From: VRUE01 sp963703175
GTDB lineage: Bacteria; Actinomycetota; Thermoleophilia; Solirubrobacterales; 70-9
NCBI GenBank assembly: GCA_963703175.1
Contig: OY969794.1
Coordinates: forward strand, 1,612,001-1,676,000
Reading direction: 5' to 3'
Length of the DNA stretch: 64,000 nucleotides
In this document: one piece after another, positions 49,100 through 64,000 of the stretch
How positions within the stretch are numbered: the first letter of the stretch is position 1
Layout: the number at the start of each line of letters is the position of its first letter
Notes under the pieces: model-generated
Told to the model about the DNA's origin: nothing
Database searches by the model: none
What the model saw: the letters and a program-made list of their open reading frames with translations, nothing else
Position numbers and translations under genes: made by a program

Positions 49100-50242
49100 A
49101 TGGATTTCTCCCTGACCGACGAACAAGACGATTTCGTCGCCGCGATCCGCGACTTCTGCGAGCGCGAGTGCGGCACGCAGGAGCAACGCGAGCGGCTCAC
49201 CAACGGCTATGAGTTGCACCATGCCGACTCCATCTACAAGCAGATGGCAGAGCTCGGCTGGCTCGGGGTGACGATCCCGGAGGAGTACGGCGGCTCGGGC
49301 GGCTCGATGCTCGACGCCTGCCTCTTCATGGAGGAGTCTTCCCGAGGACTGGCCCCGATCGGCGGTTACGCGACGACGCTGATCGTCGCCGGTGCTACCC
49401 AGCGCTTCGGTACCGACGAACAGAAGCGGAAGATCCTCGGCGGGATCGCTGCCGGCGCGGTCGAGGCGATCGCGATGACCGAGCCCGAGGCGGGTTCCGA
49501 CGTCGGCGCCCTCACCACCTCGGCCGAGCAGGTCGACGGCGGCTTCGTCCTCAACGGCCAGAAGGTCTTCATCTCCAACGCCCACATCGCCGACCACATC
49601 CTCGTCGTCTGTCGCACGACCAAGGGTGAGTCCAAGCACCAGGGCCTCTCGATGATCTGGCTGCCGCGCGAAACCAAAGGCCTCGAGATCGTCCCGATCA
49701 AGACGATGGGCGGCACCGAGACCAACACTCTCTACCTGACCGACGTCGAGGCGCCCGCCGACGCCCTGCTCGGCGAGGTCGACCAGGCCTGGACCCAGCT
49801 GATGGCCGGCCTCAATGTCGAGCGGCTGATCCTTGCCGCGACGATGCTCGGCATCGCCCAGCGCGCCTTCGACGACGCGCTCGCCTATGTCAAGGAGCGC
49901 AAGCAGTTCGGTCGCCCGATCGGGTCCTTCCAGGCGCTCCAGCATCGCCTCGCCGATATGGCGACGGAGCTCGAGTCGGCCCGCCTCATGACCCGCTGGG
50001 TTGCCAGCCTGACCGACGAGGACCCCGGGCGCATGCTGCCGCGCGAGGCCTCGATGGTGAAGCTGCACGTGACCGAGGTCGCCAAACGCATCGCCGTCGA
50101 AGGCATGCAGCTGATGGGCGGCTACGGCTACTCCTCCGAGTACGACATGGAGCGCCTCGTGCGCACGACGATGGTCTCGACCATTTACGGCGGCACCTCC
50201 GAGATCCAGCGCACGATCATCGCCAAAACCCTCGGTCTCTGA
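49100..50242 (+). CDS. Acyl-CoA dehydrogenase
   Basis: 380 residues, the family's length. MDFSLTDEQDDFVAAIRDFC is the typical start. IAMTEPEAGSDVGALTTSAE is the FAD/substrate motif and FVLNGQKVFISNAHIADHIL follows. The C-terminal helical domain has QFGRPIGSFQALQHRLADMA and the QLMGGYGYSSEYDMERLVRT motif. MVSTIYGGTSEIQRTIIAKT ends the protein, with Glu in GGTSEIQ at the usual base-associated segment. It oxidises an acyl-CoA to the enoyl-CoA in fatty acid or branched-chain degradation; chain length is not predictable here. It stands alone between tRNA-Thr and rpmG. Confidence 0.93.
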   Translation: MDFSLTDEQDDFVAAIRDFCERECGTQEQRERLTNGYELHHADSIYKQMAELGWLGVTIPEEYGGSGGSMLDACLFMEESSRGLAPIGGYATTLIVAGATQRFGTDEQKRKILGGIAAGAVEAIAMTEPEAGSDVGALTTSAEQVDGGFVLNGQKVFISNAHIADHILVVCRTTKGESKHQGLSMIWLPRETKGLEIVPIKTMGGTETNTLYLTDVEAPADALLGEVDQAWTQLMAGLNVERLILAATMLGIAQRAFDDALAYVKERKQFGRPIGSFQALQHRLADMATELESARLMTRWVASLTDEDPGRMLPREASMVKLHVTEVAKRIAVEGMQLMGGYGYSSEYDMERLVRTTMVSTIYGGTSEIQRTIIAKTLGL

Positions 50243-50248
50243 GCTCAG

Positions 50249-50265
50249 TGGGGGCGCCGCCCCCA
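50249..50265. terminator. Terminator-like hairpin after acyl-CoA dehydrogenase
   Basis: TGGGGGC and GCCCCCA (7 bp) around GCC, 7 bases after the stop. It is short but very stable. No T-run follows. Confidence 0.45.
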
Positions 50266-50354
50266 AGGGCCGCATAGCGCTATCCTTCGCGACAGCCTCG
50301 CGCTTCGGCCCGGGGTTTTCTCTTGTAACGGCGTCGTTCGGCAACGAGGAGAAC

Positions 50355-50519
50355 ATGGCTCGCGGAGATGTCCGCATTGCGGTGACGCTGGCTTGCGAAG
50401 AGTGCAAGCGGCGCAATTATCAGACCAACAAGTCGCGGCGAAATTCGCCGGACCGAATTGAGCTGCGCAAGTACTGCCGCTGGTGCAGCCGCCACACGGC
50501 GCACAAGGAGACCAGGTAA
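50355..50519 (+). CDS. rpmG: Ribosomal protein bL33
   Basis: 54 residues from ATG 50355 with GAGGAG upstream. RIAVTLACEECKRRNYQTNK and RIELRKYCRWCSRHTAHKET give two CxxC knuckles (Cys14, Cys17, Cys41, Cys44), so this is the zinc-binding form. It lies 6 bases before secE, the standard rpmG-secE-nusG order. Part of the large ribosomal subunit. Confidence 0.95.
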   Translation: MARGDVRIAVTLACEECKRRNYQTNKSRRNSPDRIELRKYCRWCSRHTAHKETR

Positions 50520-50525
50520 CGGCTC

Positions 50526-51059
50526 ATGGCGAAAACGCGCGCACAGCGCAAGGCGGAGAAACGCGCCCGCGAAGCCGAAGAGCAGAAACAACGCTCCGGC
50601 TCCGGCGATAAGCGCAAGTCCGACGCGCGCGCCCAGCACGACACCCAGGTCGGCGTCTCCGGCGACGTCGCCGAGATCGAAGCGGTCGAGGCCGGGATCG
50701 CGGCCGGCGCGCCGGAAGCGGATCTGGAAACGCCGGATGCGCCCAAAGGTCGCAGCGAGCGTCGGGCCGAAGCCAAAGCGGTCAAACAGGCTGAAAAGCA
50801 GCTGCGTGAGGACCAGAAGCGCAAGGAGCGCGACCAGGTTGCCAAGCGCCAGAAACAGGCGCAGGCGGAGAAGCGCCAGCGCGGCGGCGTCATCGGCTTC
50901 CTCGTTTCCTGCTGGGCCGAGCTGCGCAAAGTCCAGTGGCCCGACCGCGAAACCCTTGTGCAGGCGACCGCAGTAACGATCATCTTCGTCGCCGTTGCCG
51001 GCACTTACCTCGGCGCTCTCGACAGCGCCTTCAGCTTCCTCATCAAGCAGATCCTTTAG
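50526..51059 (+). CDS. secE: Preprotein translocase subunit SecE
   Basis: 177 residues. The conserved SecE core is at the C terminus: FLVSCWAELRKVQWPDRETL, then VQATAVTIIFVAVAGTYLGA as the single membrane segment (about 144-172). About 115 highly charged residues (repeats of Lys/Arg/Glu/Ala, for example AVKQAEKQLREDQKRKERDQ) precede it, much longer than the usual 60-90-residue actinobacterial SecE. This extension is probably a cytoplasmic coiled coil. It lies between rpmG and nusG as expected. Confidence 0.93.
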   Translation: MAKTRAQRKAEKRAREAEEQKQRSGSGDKRKSDARAQHDTQVGVSGDVAEIEAVEAGIAAGAPEADLETPDAPKGRSERRAEAKAVKQAEKQLREDQKRKERDQVAKRQKQAQAEKRQRGGVIGFLVSCWAELRKVQWPDRETLVQATAVTIIFVAVAGTYLGALDSAFSFLIKQIL

Positions 51060-51088
51060 CGGGATCCCAAGACAAAGGCAACCTCTAG

Positions 51089-51613
51089 ATGTATCGCTGG
51101 TACGTGATTAACACCTACTCCGGGCACGAGAACAAGGTCAAGCACAATCTCGAGCACCGGGTGCAGACGATGGCCCAGAACCGCAACGTGCGCCAGGTCG
51201 TGGTGCCGACCGAGCAGGTGATGGAGGTCAACAAAGAAGGCCAGAAAGAATCGAAAGAGAAACGGACGATGCCCGGCTACGTCCTGGTCAATATGGAGAT
51301 GACCGACGACGCTTGGGGCCTGGTCAAGAACACCCCCGGCGTGACCGGCTTTGTCGGCGCCCGCAACAAGCCGGTGCCGCTCTCCAAACCGGAGGTCGAC
51401 CGCCTCTTGCACCGCGAGACCGCCGAGCGTCCCCGCACCCAGGCCCAGTTCTCGATCGGCGAGTCGGTCAAGGTCATCTCCGGCCCGCTTTCCGATTTCT
51501 CCGGCGAGATCGCCGAGATCAACGAGGACGCCGCCAAACTCAAGGTGCTGGTCTCGATCTTCGGCCGCGAGACCCCGGTCGAGGTCAATTACGACCAAGT
51601 CAAGAAGATCTAG
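51089..51613 (+). CDS. nusG: Transcription termination/antitermination factor NusG
   Basis: 174 residues. MYRWYVINTYSGHENKVKHN is the NGN start, and KRTMPGYVLVNMEMTDDAWG follows. TPGVTGFVGARNKPVPLSKP ends the NGN domain. The C-terminal KOW is QFSIGESVKVISGPLSDFSG, then EIAEINEDAAKLKVLVSIFG. No insertion is present between the domains, unlike some actinobacterial forms. It binds RNA polymerase and couples it to Rho or the ribosome. Confidence 0.96.
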   Translation: MYRWYVINTYSGHENKVKHNLEHRVQTMAQNRNVRQVVVPTEQVMEVNKEGQKESKEKRTMPGYVLVNMEMTDDAWGLVKNTPGVTGFVGARNKPVPLSKPEVDRLLHRETAERPRTQAQFSIGESVKVISGPLSDFSGEIAEINEDAAKLKVLVSIFGRETPVEVNYDQVKKI

Positions 51614-51640
51614 CCCAGACCGCTACCCTCTCCGATCCCA

Positions 51641-52063
51641 ATGGCCAAAAAAGTCTTAACTCTCATCAAGCTGCAGATCCAGGCAGGCAACGCCAACCCG
51701 GCGCCGCCGGTCGGCCCGGCGCTGGGCCAGCACGGCGTCAACATCATGGAGTTCTGCAAAGCCTTCAACGCTCAGACCCAGAGCGAGGGCGGGACGATCA
51801 TCCCGGTCGAGATCACCGTCTACGAGGACCGCTCCTTCAGCTTCATAACCAAGACGCCGCCGGCGGCGGTGCTGATCCGCGAGGCGATCGGGATCAAAAA
51901 GGGCTCGGGCGAGCCGCACGTGAACAAAGTCGGCACGATCTCACCGGAGCAGATCCGCCAGATCGCCGAGCGCAAGATGCCCGACCTCAATGCCAACGAC
52001 CTCGACGCTGCCTCGAAGATCATCGCCGGCACCGCCCGCTCGATGGGCGTGGACGTCAAATAA
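51641..52063 (+). CDS. rplK: Ribosomal protein uL11
   Basis: 140 residues. KVLTLIKLQIQAGNANPAPP and VGPALGQHGVNIMEFCKAFN are the conserved N-domain with the thiopeptide-binding proline-rich loop. FITKTPPAAVLIREAIGIKK and DLDAASKIIAGTARSMGVDV complete the rRNA-binding C domain. It starts 27 bases after nusG and is followed by rplA after 2 bases. Confidence 0.97.
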   Translation: MAKKVLTLIKLQIQAGNANPAPPVGPALGQHGVNIMEFCKAFNAQTQSEGGTIIPVEITVYEDRSFSFITKTPPAAVLIREAIGIKKGSGEPHVNKVGTISPEQIRQIAERKMPDLNANDLDAASKIIAGTARSMGVDVK

Positions 52064-52065
52064 CC

Positions 52066-52809
52066 ATGGCTCACGGCAAGCGCTACCGCAAACAGCTCGG
52101 CAAAGTCCAGCGCGAGCAGGAATATTCGCCGGCCGAGGCGATCTCGCTGATCAAGGAGACGGCAAGCGCCGGCTTTGACGAGACGGTTGAGCTGCATCTG
52201 CGGCTTGGCGTCAACGTCCGTCACGCCGAGGAGCAGCTGCGTGGCACCCTCGCCCTCCCACACGGGCTGGGCAAAGACGTGACCGTCGCCGTCTTCGCCG
52301 AAGGCCAGCAGGCGCGCGACGCCGAGGCGGCGGGCGCCGACGTCGTCGGAGGTCAGGAGCTGGTCGAGAAAGTCCAGGAGGGTTGGACCGATTTCGAAGT
52401 CGCGATCTCAACCCCGGACATGATGAAAGCGGTCGGCCAGCTCGGCCGCGTGCTCGGCCCCCAGGGCCTGATGCCGAACCCGAAGGTGGGCACCGTCACC
52501 GACGACATCGAGAGAGCCGTGACCGAGTCCAAGGCCGGCAAGATCGAGTACCGGACCGACCGCCAGGCGATCATCCACCTCGCGATCGGCAAGGCCAGCT
52601 TCGATGCACAGAAACTGCTCGACAACTGTCTCGCGGTGATCGACGAGGTCGTCCGCGCCAAACCGTCCTCCTCGAAGGGCAAATACATCCTCTCGGCGAC
52701 GCTGACGACGACGATGGGCCCCGGAATCCGAGTCGACGCCGGCAAGACCGGCGAACGCGAGGCAGCCGGCGAAACGGCCGAGCCCGCAGCGGAGCCGGCG
52801 ACCGCGTAG
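52066..52809 (+). CDS. rplA: Ribosomal protein uL1
   Basis: 247 residues from ATG 52066. HGKRYRKQLGKVQREQEYSP opens the protein and ETVELHLRLGVNVRHAEEQL follows. The signature stretch VLGPQGLMPNPKVGTVTDDI is intact, and LTTTMGPGIRVDAGKTGERE precedes an Ala/Glu-rich tail that goes beyond the usual end. L1 stalk protein; in other bacteria it also represses its own rplKA mRNA. Confidence 0.96.
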   Translation: MAHGKRYRKQLGKVQREQEYSPAEAISLIKETASAGFDETVELHLRLGVNVRHAEEQLRGTLALPHGLGKDVTVAVFAEGQQARDAEAAGADVVGGQELVEKVQEGWTDFEVAISTPDMMKAVGQLGRVLGPQGLMPNPKVGTVTDDIERAVTESKAGKIEYRTDRQAIIHLAIGKASFDAQKLLDNCLAVIDEVVRAKPSSSKGKYILSATLTTTMGPGIRVDAGKTGEREAAGETAEPAAEPATA

Positions 52810-52875
52810 ACTCCCCCGCCGCGCGACCCCTAGACCACCGGCAGGCAACAGCCAGAAGCCCGGTGCAGGCGAACG

Positions 52876-53400
52876 ATGAACCGAGACGAAAAGGCACAAG
52901 CAATTGAGGAGATCGCCGCCCAAATTGAGGGCGCCGAAGCGATCTTCGCGGTTGACTACAGGGGCATCAGCGTCCCTCAGGCGGCTGAACTGCGCGGCAA
53001 ACTGCGCGAAGCCAACGCCAGCTTTCGCATCGTCAAGAACCGGCTGACCAAACGAGCGGCCGAGCAGGCCGGCGAGGACCGCCTCGGCGATCTGTTGCAA
53101 GGGCCGACCGCGCTGACCTTCGTCCGCGGCGACACCGCCCAGGCGGCGAAGGCGATCTCGACTTTCAACAAAGAGCACGAAGTCCTCACCTTCAAGGGCG
53201 GCTTCATGGGCGACCTCGGGCTCGACGAGGAAAAGTTCAAGTCGATCGCCCGCCTGCCGGCCCGCGAAGTGCTCGACGGCCAGCTCGCCGGTGTTGTTGC
53301 CAGCCCGCTGACCGGTCTGGTCCGCGGACTCGGCTCGATGGTCGGAGGACTCGCAAACCAACTTCAGCAGCTTCAAGAACAAAAGGAGAAAGACGCCTAA
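52876..53400 (+). CDS. rplJ: Ribosomal protein uL10
   Basis: 174 residues. MNRDEKAQAIEEIAAQIEGA and AIFAVDYRGISVPQAAELRG match the rRNA-binding N-terminal domain, followed by SFRIVKNRLTKRAAEQAGED. The C-terminal helix (GSMVGGLANQLQQLQEQKEK) binds L7/L12 dimers. The 66-base gap from rplA contains no obvious large leader structure. Its stop overlaps the rplL start (TAATG). Confidence 0.96.
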   Translation: MNRDEKAQAIEEIAAQIEGAEAIFAVDYRGISVPQAAELRGKLREANASFRIVKNRLTKRAAEQAGEDRLGDLLQGPTALTFVRGDTAQAAKAISTFNKEHEVLTFKGGFMGDLGLDEEKFKSIARLPAREVLDGQLAGVVASPLTGLVRGLGSMVGGLANQLQQLQEQKEKDA

Positions 53401-53795
53401 TGGCAACGAAAGTCAAAACTGAGGATTGGATCGAGGAGCTGAAAGGCATCTCGGTGCTCGAGCTCTCCGAGCGAATCAAAGCGCTCGAGGAGGAGTTCGG
53501 CGTTTCCGCGACCGCGGTCGCTGCGGCTGCTCCGGCTGCCGCCGGCGCCCCCGCTGGTGATGGCGATAGTGGCGGCGAAGAGTCCTCCACGGTAGACCTG
53601 GTGCTGACCGAGGTCGGCGGCCAGAAAGTGCCGGTGATCAAGGTTGTGCGCTCCGCGACCGGCCTTGGCCTGAAAGAGGCAAAGGCGATCGTCGACGAGG
53701 CCCCGAAAGCAATTAAAGAGGGCATCGAGCGCGATGAAGCCGAGAAAATCAAAGGGGAACTCGAGGAGGCCGGCGCGACCGTAGAGCTGAAATAA
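53400..53795 (+). CDS. rplL: Ribosomal protein bL12 (L7/L12)
   Basis: 131 residues. The N-terminal dimerisation domain is EDWIEELKGISVLELSERIK, then an Ala/Gly hinge (AAAAPAAAGAPAGDGDSGGE, longer than usual). The C-terminal factor-binding domain has VIKVVRSATGLGLKEAKAIV, then DEAPKAIKEGIERDEAEKIK with GELEEAGATVELK. It overlaps rplJ by one base, keeping the L10:L12 ratio coupled. Confidence 0.97.
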   Translation: MATKVKTEDWIEELKGISVLELSERIKALEEEFGVSATAVAAAAPAAAGAPAGDGDSGGEESSTVDLVLTEVGGQKVPVIKVVRSATGLGLKEAKAIVDEAPKAIKEGIERDEAEKIKGELEEAGATVELK

Positions 53796-53947
53796 CGCGC
53801 TACAATGCGGGATTCGGCCGTGGGCACGGTTGAATCGCAAGCCGATCACGCGAGTGTGTTATTTTTCGTGGTCGCGCGCCTGTTGTCACCCCCTGCCCAT
53901 ACCTGCGCTGTATCCACGTCCCTCTGACCGTCTGAGGAGTCGCCGAC
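53796..53947 (+). promoter_or_regulatory. rplL-rpoB intergenic region, possible attenuator
   Basis: 152 bases with two modest stems. CCGTG-GG-CACGG is at about 53818-53829. GATCACG...CGTGGTC at about 53845-53874 has a T-rich loop (TTATTTTT). The position fits the partial terminator between ribosomal and polymerase genes known from other bacteria. A GAGGAG site at about 53933 precedes the TTG start of rpoB. Confidence 0.35.
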
Positions 53948-61593
<7,646 letters not shown>

Positions 61594-61595
61594 CG

Positions 61596-61623
61596 GAGAG
61601 AGGGCGGGCACCCGCCCTCTCTC
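61596..61623 (+). terminator. Terminator after rpoC
   Basis: GAGAGAGGGCGGG and CCCGCCCTCTCTC are perfect 13-bp arms separated only by CA, 2 bases after the rpoC stop. There is no T-run, as often in high-GC actinobacteria. Confidence 0.65.
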
Positions 61624-61652
61624 ACCCAGCTCAGCTGGCGAAACCGCAGGAT

Positions 61653-61694
61653 GATGGACAGTTGTGCCCCCTATAGGGGGTAAAAAGCTCCATC
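61653..61694. repeat. Palindromic repeat with CCCCCTATAGGGGG core
   Basis: CCCCCTATAGGGGG (61667-61680) is a perfect 14-bp palindrome. GATGGA and TCCATC flank it symmetrically at 61653-61658 and 61689-61694. Outside the core it shares ACTGTCCA-x-CAT with the copy at 29936-29985 (in reverse complement). It lies between the terminators of rpoC and of the convergent secreted-protein gene. Confidence 0.65.
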
Positions 61695-61702
61695 GAACGC
61701 GA

Positions 61703-61730
61703 GACGGCCGGGGCGGTTGCCCCGGCCGTC
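61703..61730. terminator. Terminator of the secreted decapeptide-repeat gene
   Basis: GACGGCCGGGGC and GCCCCGGCCGTC, perfect 12-bp arms with loop GGTT, 19 bases past the stop of the - strand gene. It is very stable and may work in both directions. Confidence 0.7.
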
Positions 61731-61749
61731 GCTTGCTTTGGGAGTGGTG

Positions 61750-62400
61750 CTAGGAGAGGCAGAGGGCGTAGACGGTGATCGTCTGGGCTGCTGCCGTTTT
61801 GTTGGAGGCGGCGTAGAACCAGCCGTTGCCGCTGGGGGCGTTCGAGGTCATCTCTACGCCGTAGGCGCTGGGGGCGCCGCCGCCGCTGAGGATCTGCTCG
61901 CCCTGCTGGCAGGGGACTGAGACGCTGCCGTTAGCGCCGGCCGCGAGTTGGGTGGAGTTGTTCCGCAGGGTGACGACGCTGAGCTCGTCGGCGTTGACCG
62001 CGTTGGGGCCGATGTCGTTGCTGTTGATCGTCTGGTCGGCTATTTCCGTGGAGGTGACCGAGTTTGGCGCGAGGTCACCTGCCGTCAGCGAATCTGGAGC
62101 CACCTCGGAAGAGGTCACGGCGTTTTCGGCGATCTCGTCCGAGTTGACCGCGTCTTTGGCGATCTCGTCGCTGCCGACGGAGTCGGTGCCGAGGTCGTTG
62201 GCGGTAACCGTCGCGTCGGCGATTTTCGGTGAGTTGACCGCGCTGTCGCGCAGGTCGACCGTGCGGACCGAGCCGTTGACGATCTGATTCGAGCCGATGC
62301 TTGCTTTGGCAGCCAGCGCCGAGCCGGTCAGGGCGAGGAACAGGGCCAGGCAGCTGATTATGAGGGCGGGGGAGGGGCGGAACTTGGTCTTGCTGGTCAT
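61750..62400 (-). CDS. Secreted decapeptide-repeat protein
   Basis: 216 residues from ATG 62400, with AAAGGAG before it. The signal peptide (PALIISCLALFLALTGSALA) is cleaved near residue 31. Residues about 50-140 consist of 10-residue repeats of the type AVxSxEIAxN (DSVGSDEIAKDAVNSDEIAE, NAVTSSEVAPDSLTAGDLAP), which should stack as a narrow beta solenoid. The C-terminal 75 residues form a compact domain with two cysteines (VPCQQGEQILSGGGAPSAYG ... YALCLS). Repeats of this type are common in secreted proteins of this lineage; the function is unknown, and surface structure or adhesion is likely. Confidence 0.75.
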   Translation of the reverse strand: MTSKTKFRPSPALIISCLALFLALTGSALAAKASIGSNQIVNGSVRTVDLRDSAVNSPKIADATVTANDLGTDSVGSDEIAKDAVNSDEIAENAVTSSEVAPDSLTAGDLAPNSVTSTEIADQTINSNDIGPNAVNADELSVVTLRNNSTQLAAGANGSVSVPCQQGEQILSGGGAPSAYGVEMTSNAPSGNGWFYAASNKTAAAQTITVYALCLS

Positions 62401-62521
62401 CTTGGGTCTCCTTTGTTGGTGTGGAACCTGATGAGCACAGCTTCGGCCGGATTCGGCTCTGTAACTACGGACCCTGGGGGTGAACCTCCTCACCCCTCGG
62501 CCCTCTCGGTAGATTGGCTGG

Positions 62522-63847
62522 ATGGCCAGTGCGCAGAAGGTCTGCATCATCGGAGCCGGGAGCTCGGGGCTAACTGCTTGCCAGGTTCTTGGCGCCCGGG
62601 GGATCCCGTTCGACTGCTTTGAGAAGGGCTCGATGATCGGCGGCAACTGGCGCTATGAGAACGACAACGGGACGTCGTCCGCTTACAAGTCGCTGCACAT
62701 CAACAGCGCCCGCAAGCTCATGTCCTATAAGGCGTTTCCGATGCCCGCGGACTACCCGGACTACCCCAGCCACTGGCAGGTCGCCAAGTATTTCGATGAC
62801 TACGCGGAGCGATTTGGACTGAGCGAGAAGATCACCTTCAGGACCGAGGTCCTAGCGGCAGAGCCGCATGAAGACGGCTGGGAGGTGACCGTCGAGGGGC
62901 CTGATGGCAGGCGGACCGAGTCCTACCAGGCCGTGCTCGTCGCCAACGGCCATCACTGGAAGCCGCGCTGGCCCGAACCCCCCTTCCCCGGCGCCGACGC
63001 CGACGCCTTCGAGGGTGAGCAGATGCACGTTCATCACTACCGCGAGCCCGATGTGCTCGTCGGCAAGCGCGTTCTGGTGCTCGGAATCGGCAACTCCGCC
63101 GTCGACGTCGCGGTTGAGTCGTCGCGGATCGCCGAGGCCACCTTTCTGGCGATGCGGCGTGGTGCCTACGTCCTGCCGAAGTTCCTCGGCGGCAAACCGA
63201 TCGATGAATCTGCCACGCCGGCCCTGAGCAGGCTCCCAATCCCGGTGCAGCGCTTCTTCTTCAACAGGTTGCTGAAGATGGCGATCGGGGAGATGACCGA
63301 CTATGGGCTGCCGAAGCCCGACCACAAGCTGCTCGAGTCCCATCCGACCGTGTCGTCAGAGCTTTTGCCGCGACTCGGCCACGGCGACATCACCGCCAAG
63401 CCGAACATTGACCGCTTCATCGGTGACCGCACGGTCCGCTTCGTCGACGGTAGCGAGGAGCAGATCGATCTGGTCGTCTATTGCACCGGCTACGAGATCT
63501 CCTTCCCCTTCCTCGACGAGAAGGTTTTCGCCGCCCCCGACAACCGCATGTCCCTCTACAAACGGGCCGTCTCGGCAGAGAACCCCGGTCTTTACTTCGT
63601 CGGCTTCATCCAGCCGCTTGGCCCGATCATGCCGATAGCCGAGGCACAATCAGAATGGATCTCAGACCTGCTCATGGGCAAGGCAGCTCTACCCCCGGCC
63701 CCGGAGATGCGCAAGGAGATCGCCGACTACGAACGCTGGCTGAAAAAGCGCTTTGTCGCATCCAAGCGCCACACGGTCGAGGTGGATTTCCACCCCTATC
63801 TACGCGAGATTGCCCGCGAGCGGGGGCGTTCGGCGCAGCCGGCTTGA
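62522..63847 (+). CDS. Flavin-containing monooxygenase (FMO / BVMO-like)
   Basis: 441 residues. VCIIGAGSSGLTACQVLGAR binds FAD, and FDCFEKGSMIGGNWRYENDN is the GGxW segment. FEGEQMHVHHYR matches the FMO fingerprint FxGxxxHxxxY. VLVLGIGNSAVDVAVESSRI binds NADPH, and DLVVYCTGYEISFPFLDE is the FATGY-like motif (here YCTGY). It is divergent from the secreted repeat gene, with no ribosome site visible. It probably oxygenates N, S or a ketone of a small molecule. The frame after its stop is open for only 26 codons. Confidence 0.9.
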   Translation: MASAQKVCIIGAGSSGLTACQVLGARGIPFDCFEKGSMIGGNWRYENDNGTSSAYKSLHINSARKLMSYKAFPMPADYPDYPSHWQVAKYFDDYAERFGLSEKITFRTEVLAAEPHEDGWEVTVEGPDGRRTESYQAVLVANGHHWKPRWPEPPFPGADADAFEGEQMHVHHYREPDVLVGKRVLVLGIGNSAVDVAVESSRIAEATFLAMRRGAYVLPKFLGGKPIDESATPALSRLPIPVQRFFFNRLLKMAIGEMTDYGLPKPDHKLLESHPTVSSELLPRLGHGDITAKPNIDRFIGDRTVRFVDGSEEQIDLVVYCTGYEISFPFLDEKVFAAPDNRMSLYKRAVSAENPGLYFVGFIQPLGPIMPIAEAQSEWISDLLMGKAALPPAPEMRKEIADYERWLKKRFVASKRHTVEVDFHPYLREIARERGRSAQPA

Positions 63848-64000
63848 GCGCCGCCGCCGGGGAGATGCTGAGGGCCGCGAGGGCGGATGGGGAGTGGTCG
63901 CCGGCGCTCGAAGCCGCCGCCTGAGTCTTCCACCTTGTCCTCGGCCTCTGGAGATTTACTCGCCCACCAGACAAGCCAAAGCGCGCCGATGACCGGAATC
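63848..64000. other. End of window, no gene assigned
   Basis: After the monooxygenase stop there is a short frame of 26 codons overlapping it (TTGA), rich in Ala, with no resemblance to known proteins. An ATG at 63989 could start the next gene, but only four codons are visible. Confidence 0.3.

Noticed and set aside
51313..52065. Extension of the rplA frame back through nusG and rplK.
   Set aside because: The ATG at 52066 fits the ribosomal protein family exactly; the upstream part is out-of-frame nusG/rplK.
52810..52875. L10 leader RNA between rplA and rplJ.
   Set aside because: Only 66 bases are available and no convincing kink-turn or conserved leader motif could be seen by eye.
63753..63992. 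Small + strand frame overlapping the end of the monooxygenase gene.
   Set aside because: Out of frame with a clearly conserved enzyme and without any recognisable feature.

Overview
The window comes from a high-GC actinobacterial chromosome, most likely class Thermoleophilia (Solirubrobacterales-like). This is an inference. It rests on the strong G/C bias at third codon positions, the rpmG-secE-nusG-rplK-rplA-rplJ-rplL-rpoB-rpoC block, and very large secreted beta-propeller/FN3 proteins with lysine/arginine-rich tails. An expanded set of look-alike TetR regulators also fits. There are no rRNA genes, no CRISPR array and no recognisable transposase. Three tRNA genes are present: Val-TAC, Asp-GTC and Thr-GGT.

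Layout. 1-7.4 kb: the start of a secreted sugar-dehydrogenase-like protein, then copy 1 of a two-gene cassette for giant secreted proteins. 7.5-16.2 kb: a small membrane protein, a TetR regulator, a SIMPL-domain protein, tRNA-Val, a methyltransferase/SRPBCC/enoyl-reductase operon, a zinc-ribbon/MpaB/FtsH-like run, an FHA-HTH regulator and a secreted protein. 16.2-20.2 kb: a tightly overlapped lipid-modification operon (flavin oxidoreductase, DUF1365, CFA-synthase-like methyltransferase, MBL hydrolase). 20.6-25.7 kb: an orphan secreted metalloprotease, tRNA-Asp, an AT-rich pocket with an Xre regulator, a methyltransferase divergent from an ECF sigma factor, and three consecutive TetR genes. 25.9-30.7 kb: two S51 peptidases, ferritin, an enolase-superfamily enzyme and a DAO-type flavin oxidase. 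30.8-38.5 kb: a catabolic module (UspA, APC permease, class III aminotransferase, PucR regulator, alanine dehydrogenase, aldehyde dehydrogenase) that reads as amine/omega-amino-acid degradation with pyruvate as amino acceptor. 38.6-48.4 kb: an AbiEi/DUF559 protein, an RTX-repeat protein and copy 2 of the giant secreted-protein cassette. 48.5-50.2 kb: a TetR ligand domain without its HTH, tRNA-Thr and an acyl-CoA dehydrogenase. 50.3-61.6 kb: the transcription/translation core operon. 61.7-64 kb: a secreted decapeptide-repeat protein and a flavin monooxygenase.

The most unusual signal is not a protein. Small palindromic elements of several families lie in gene borders, and one lies inside a gene. 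The loop or core is conserved between copies, while the arms are perfectly self-complementary within a copy. In two families the arms differ between copies. The clearest pair (29175-29264 and 30737-30826) has the same 24+42+24 architecture, 41 of 42 core positions identical in opposite orientation, and unrelated but perfectly paired 24-bp arms. The second notable signal is the 6.85-kb cassette present twice, 34 kb apart. It shows mosaic divergence between copies, and an apparently decapitated TetR gene sits at the edge of copy 2.
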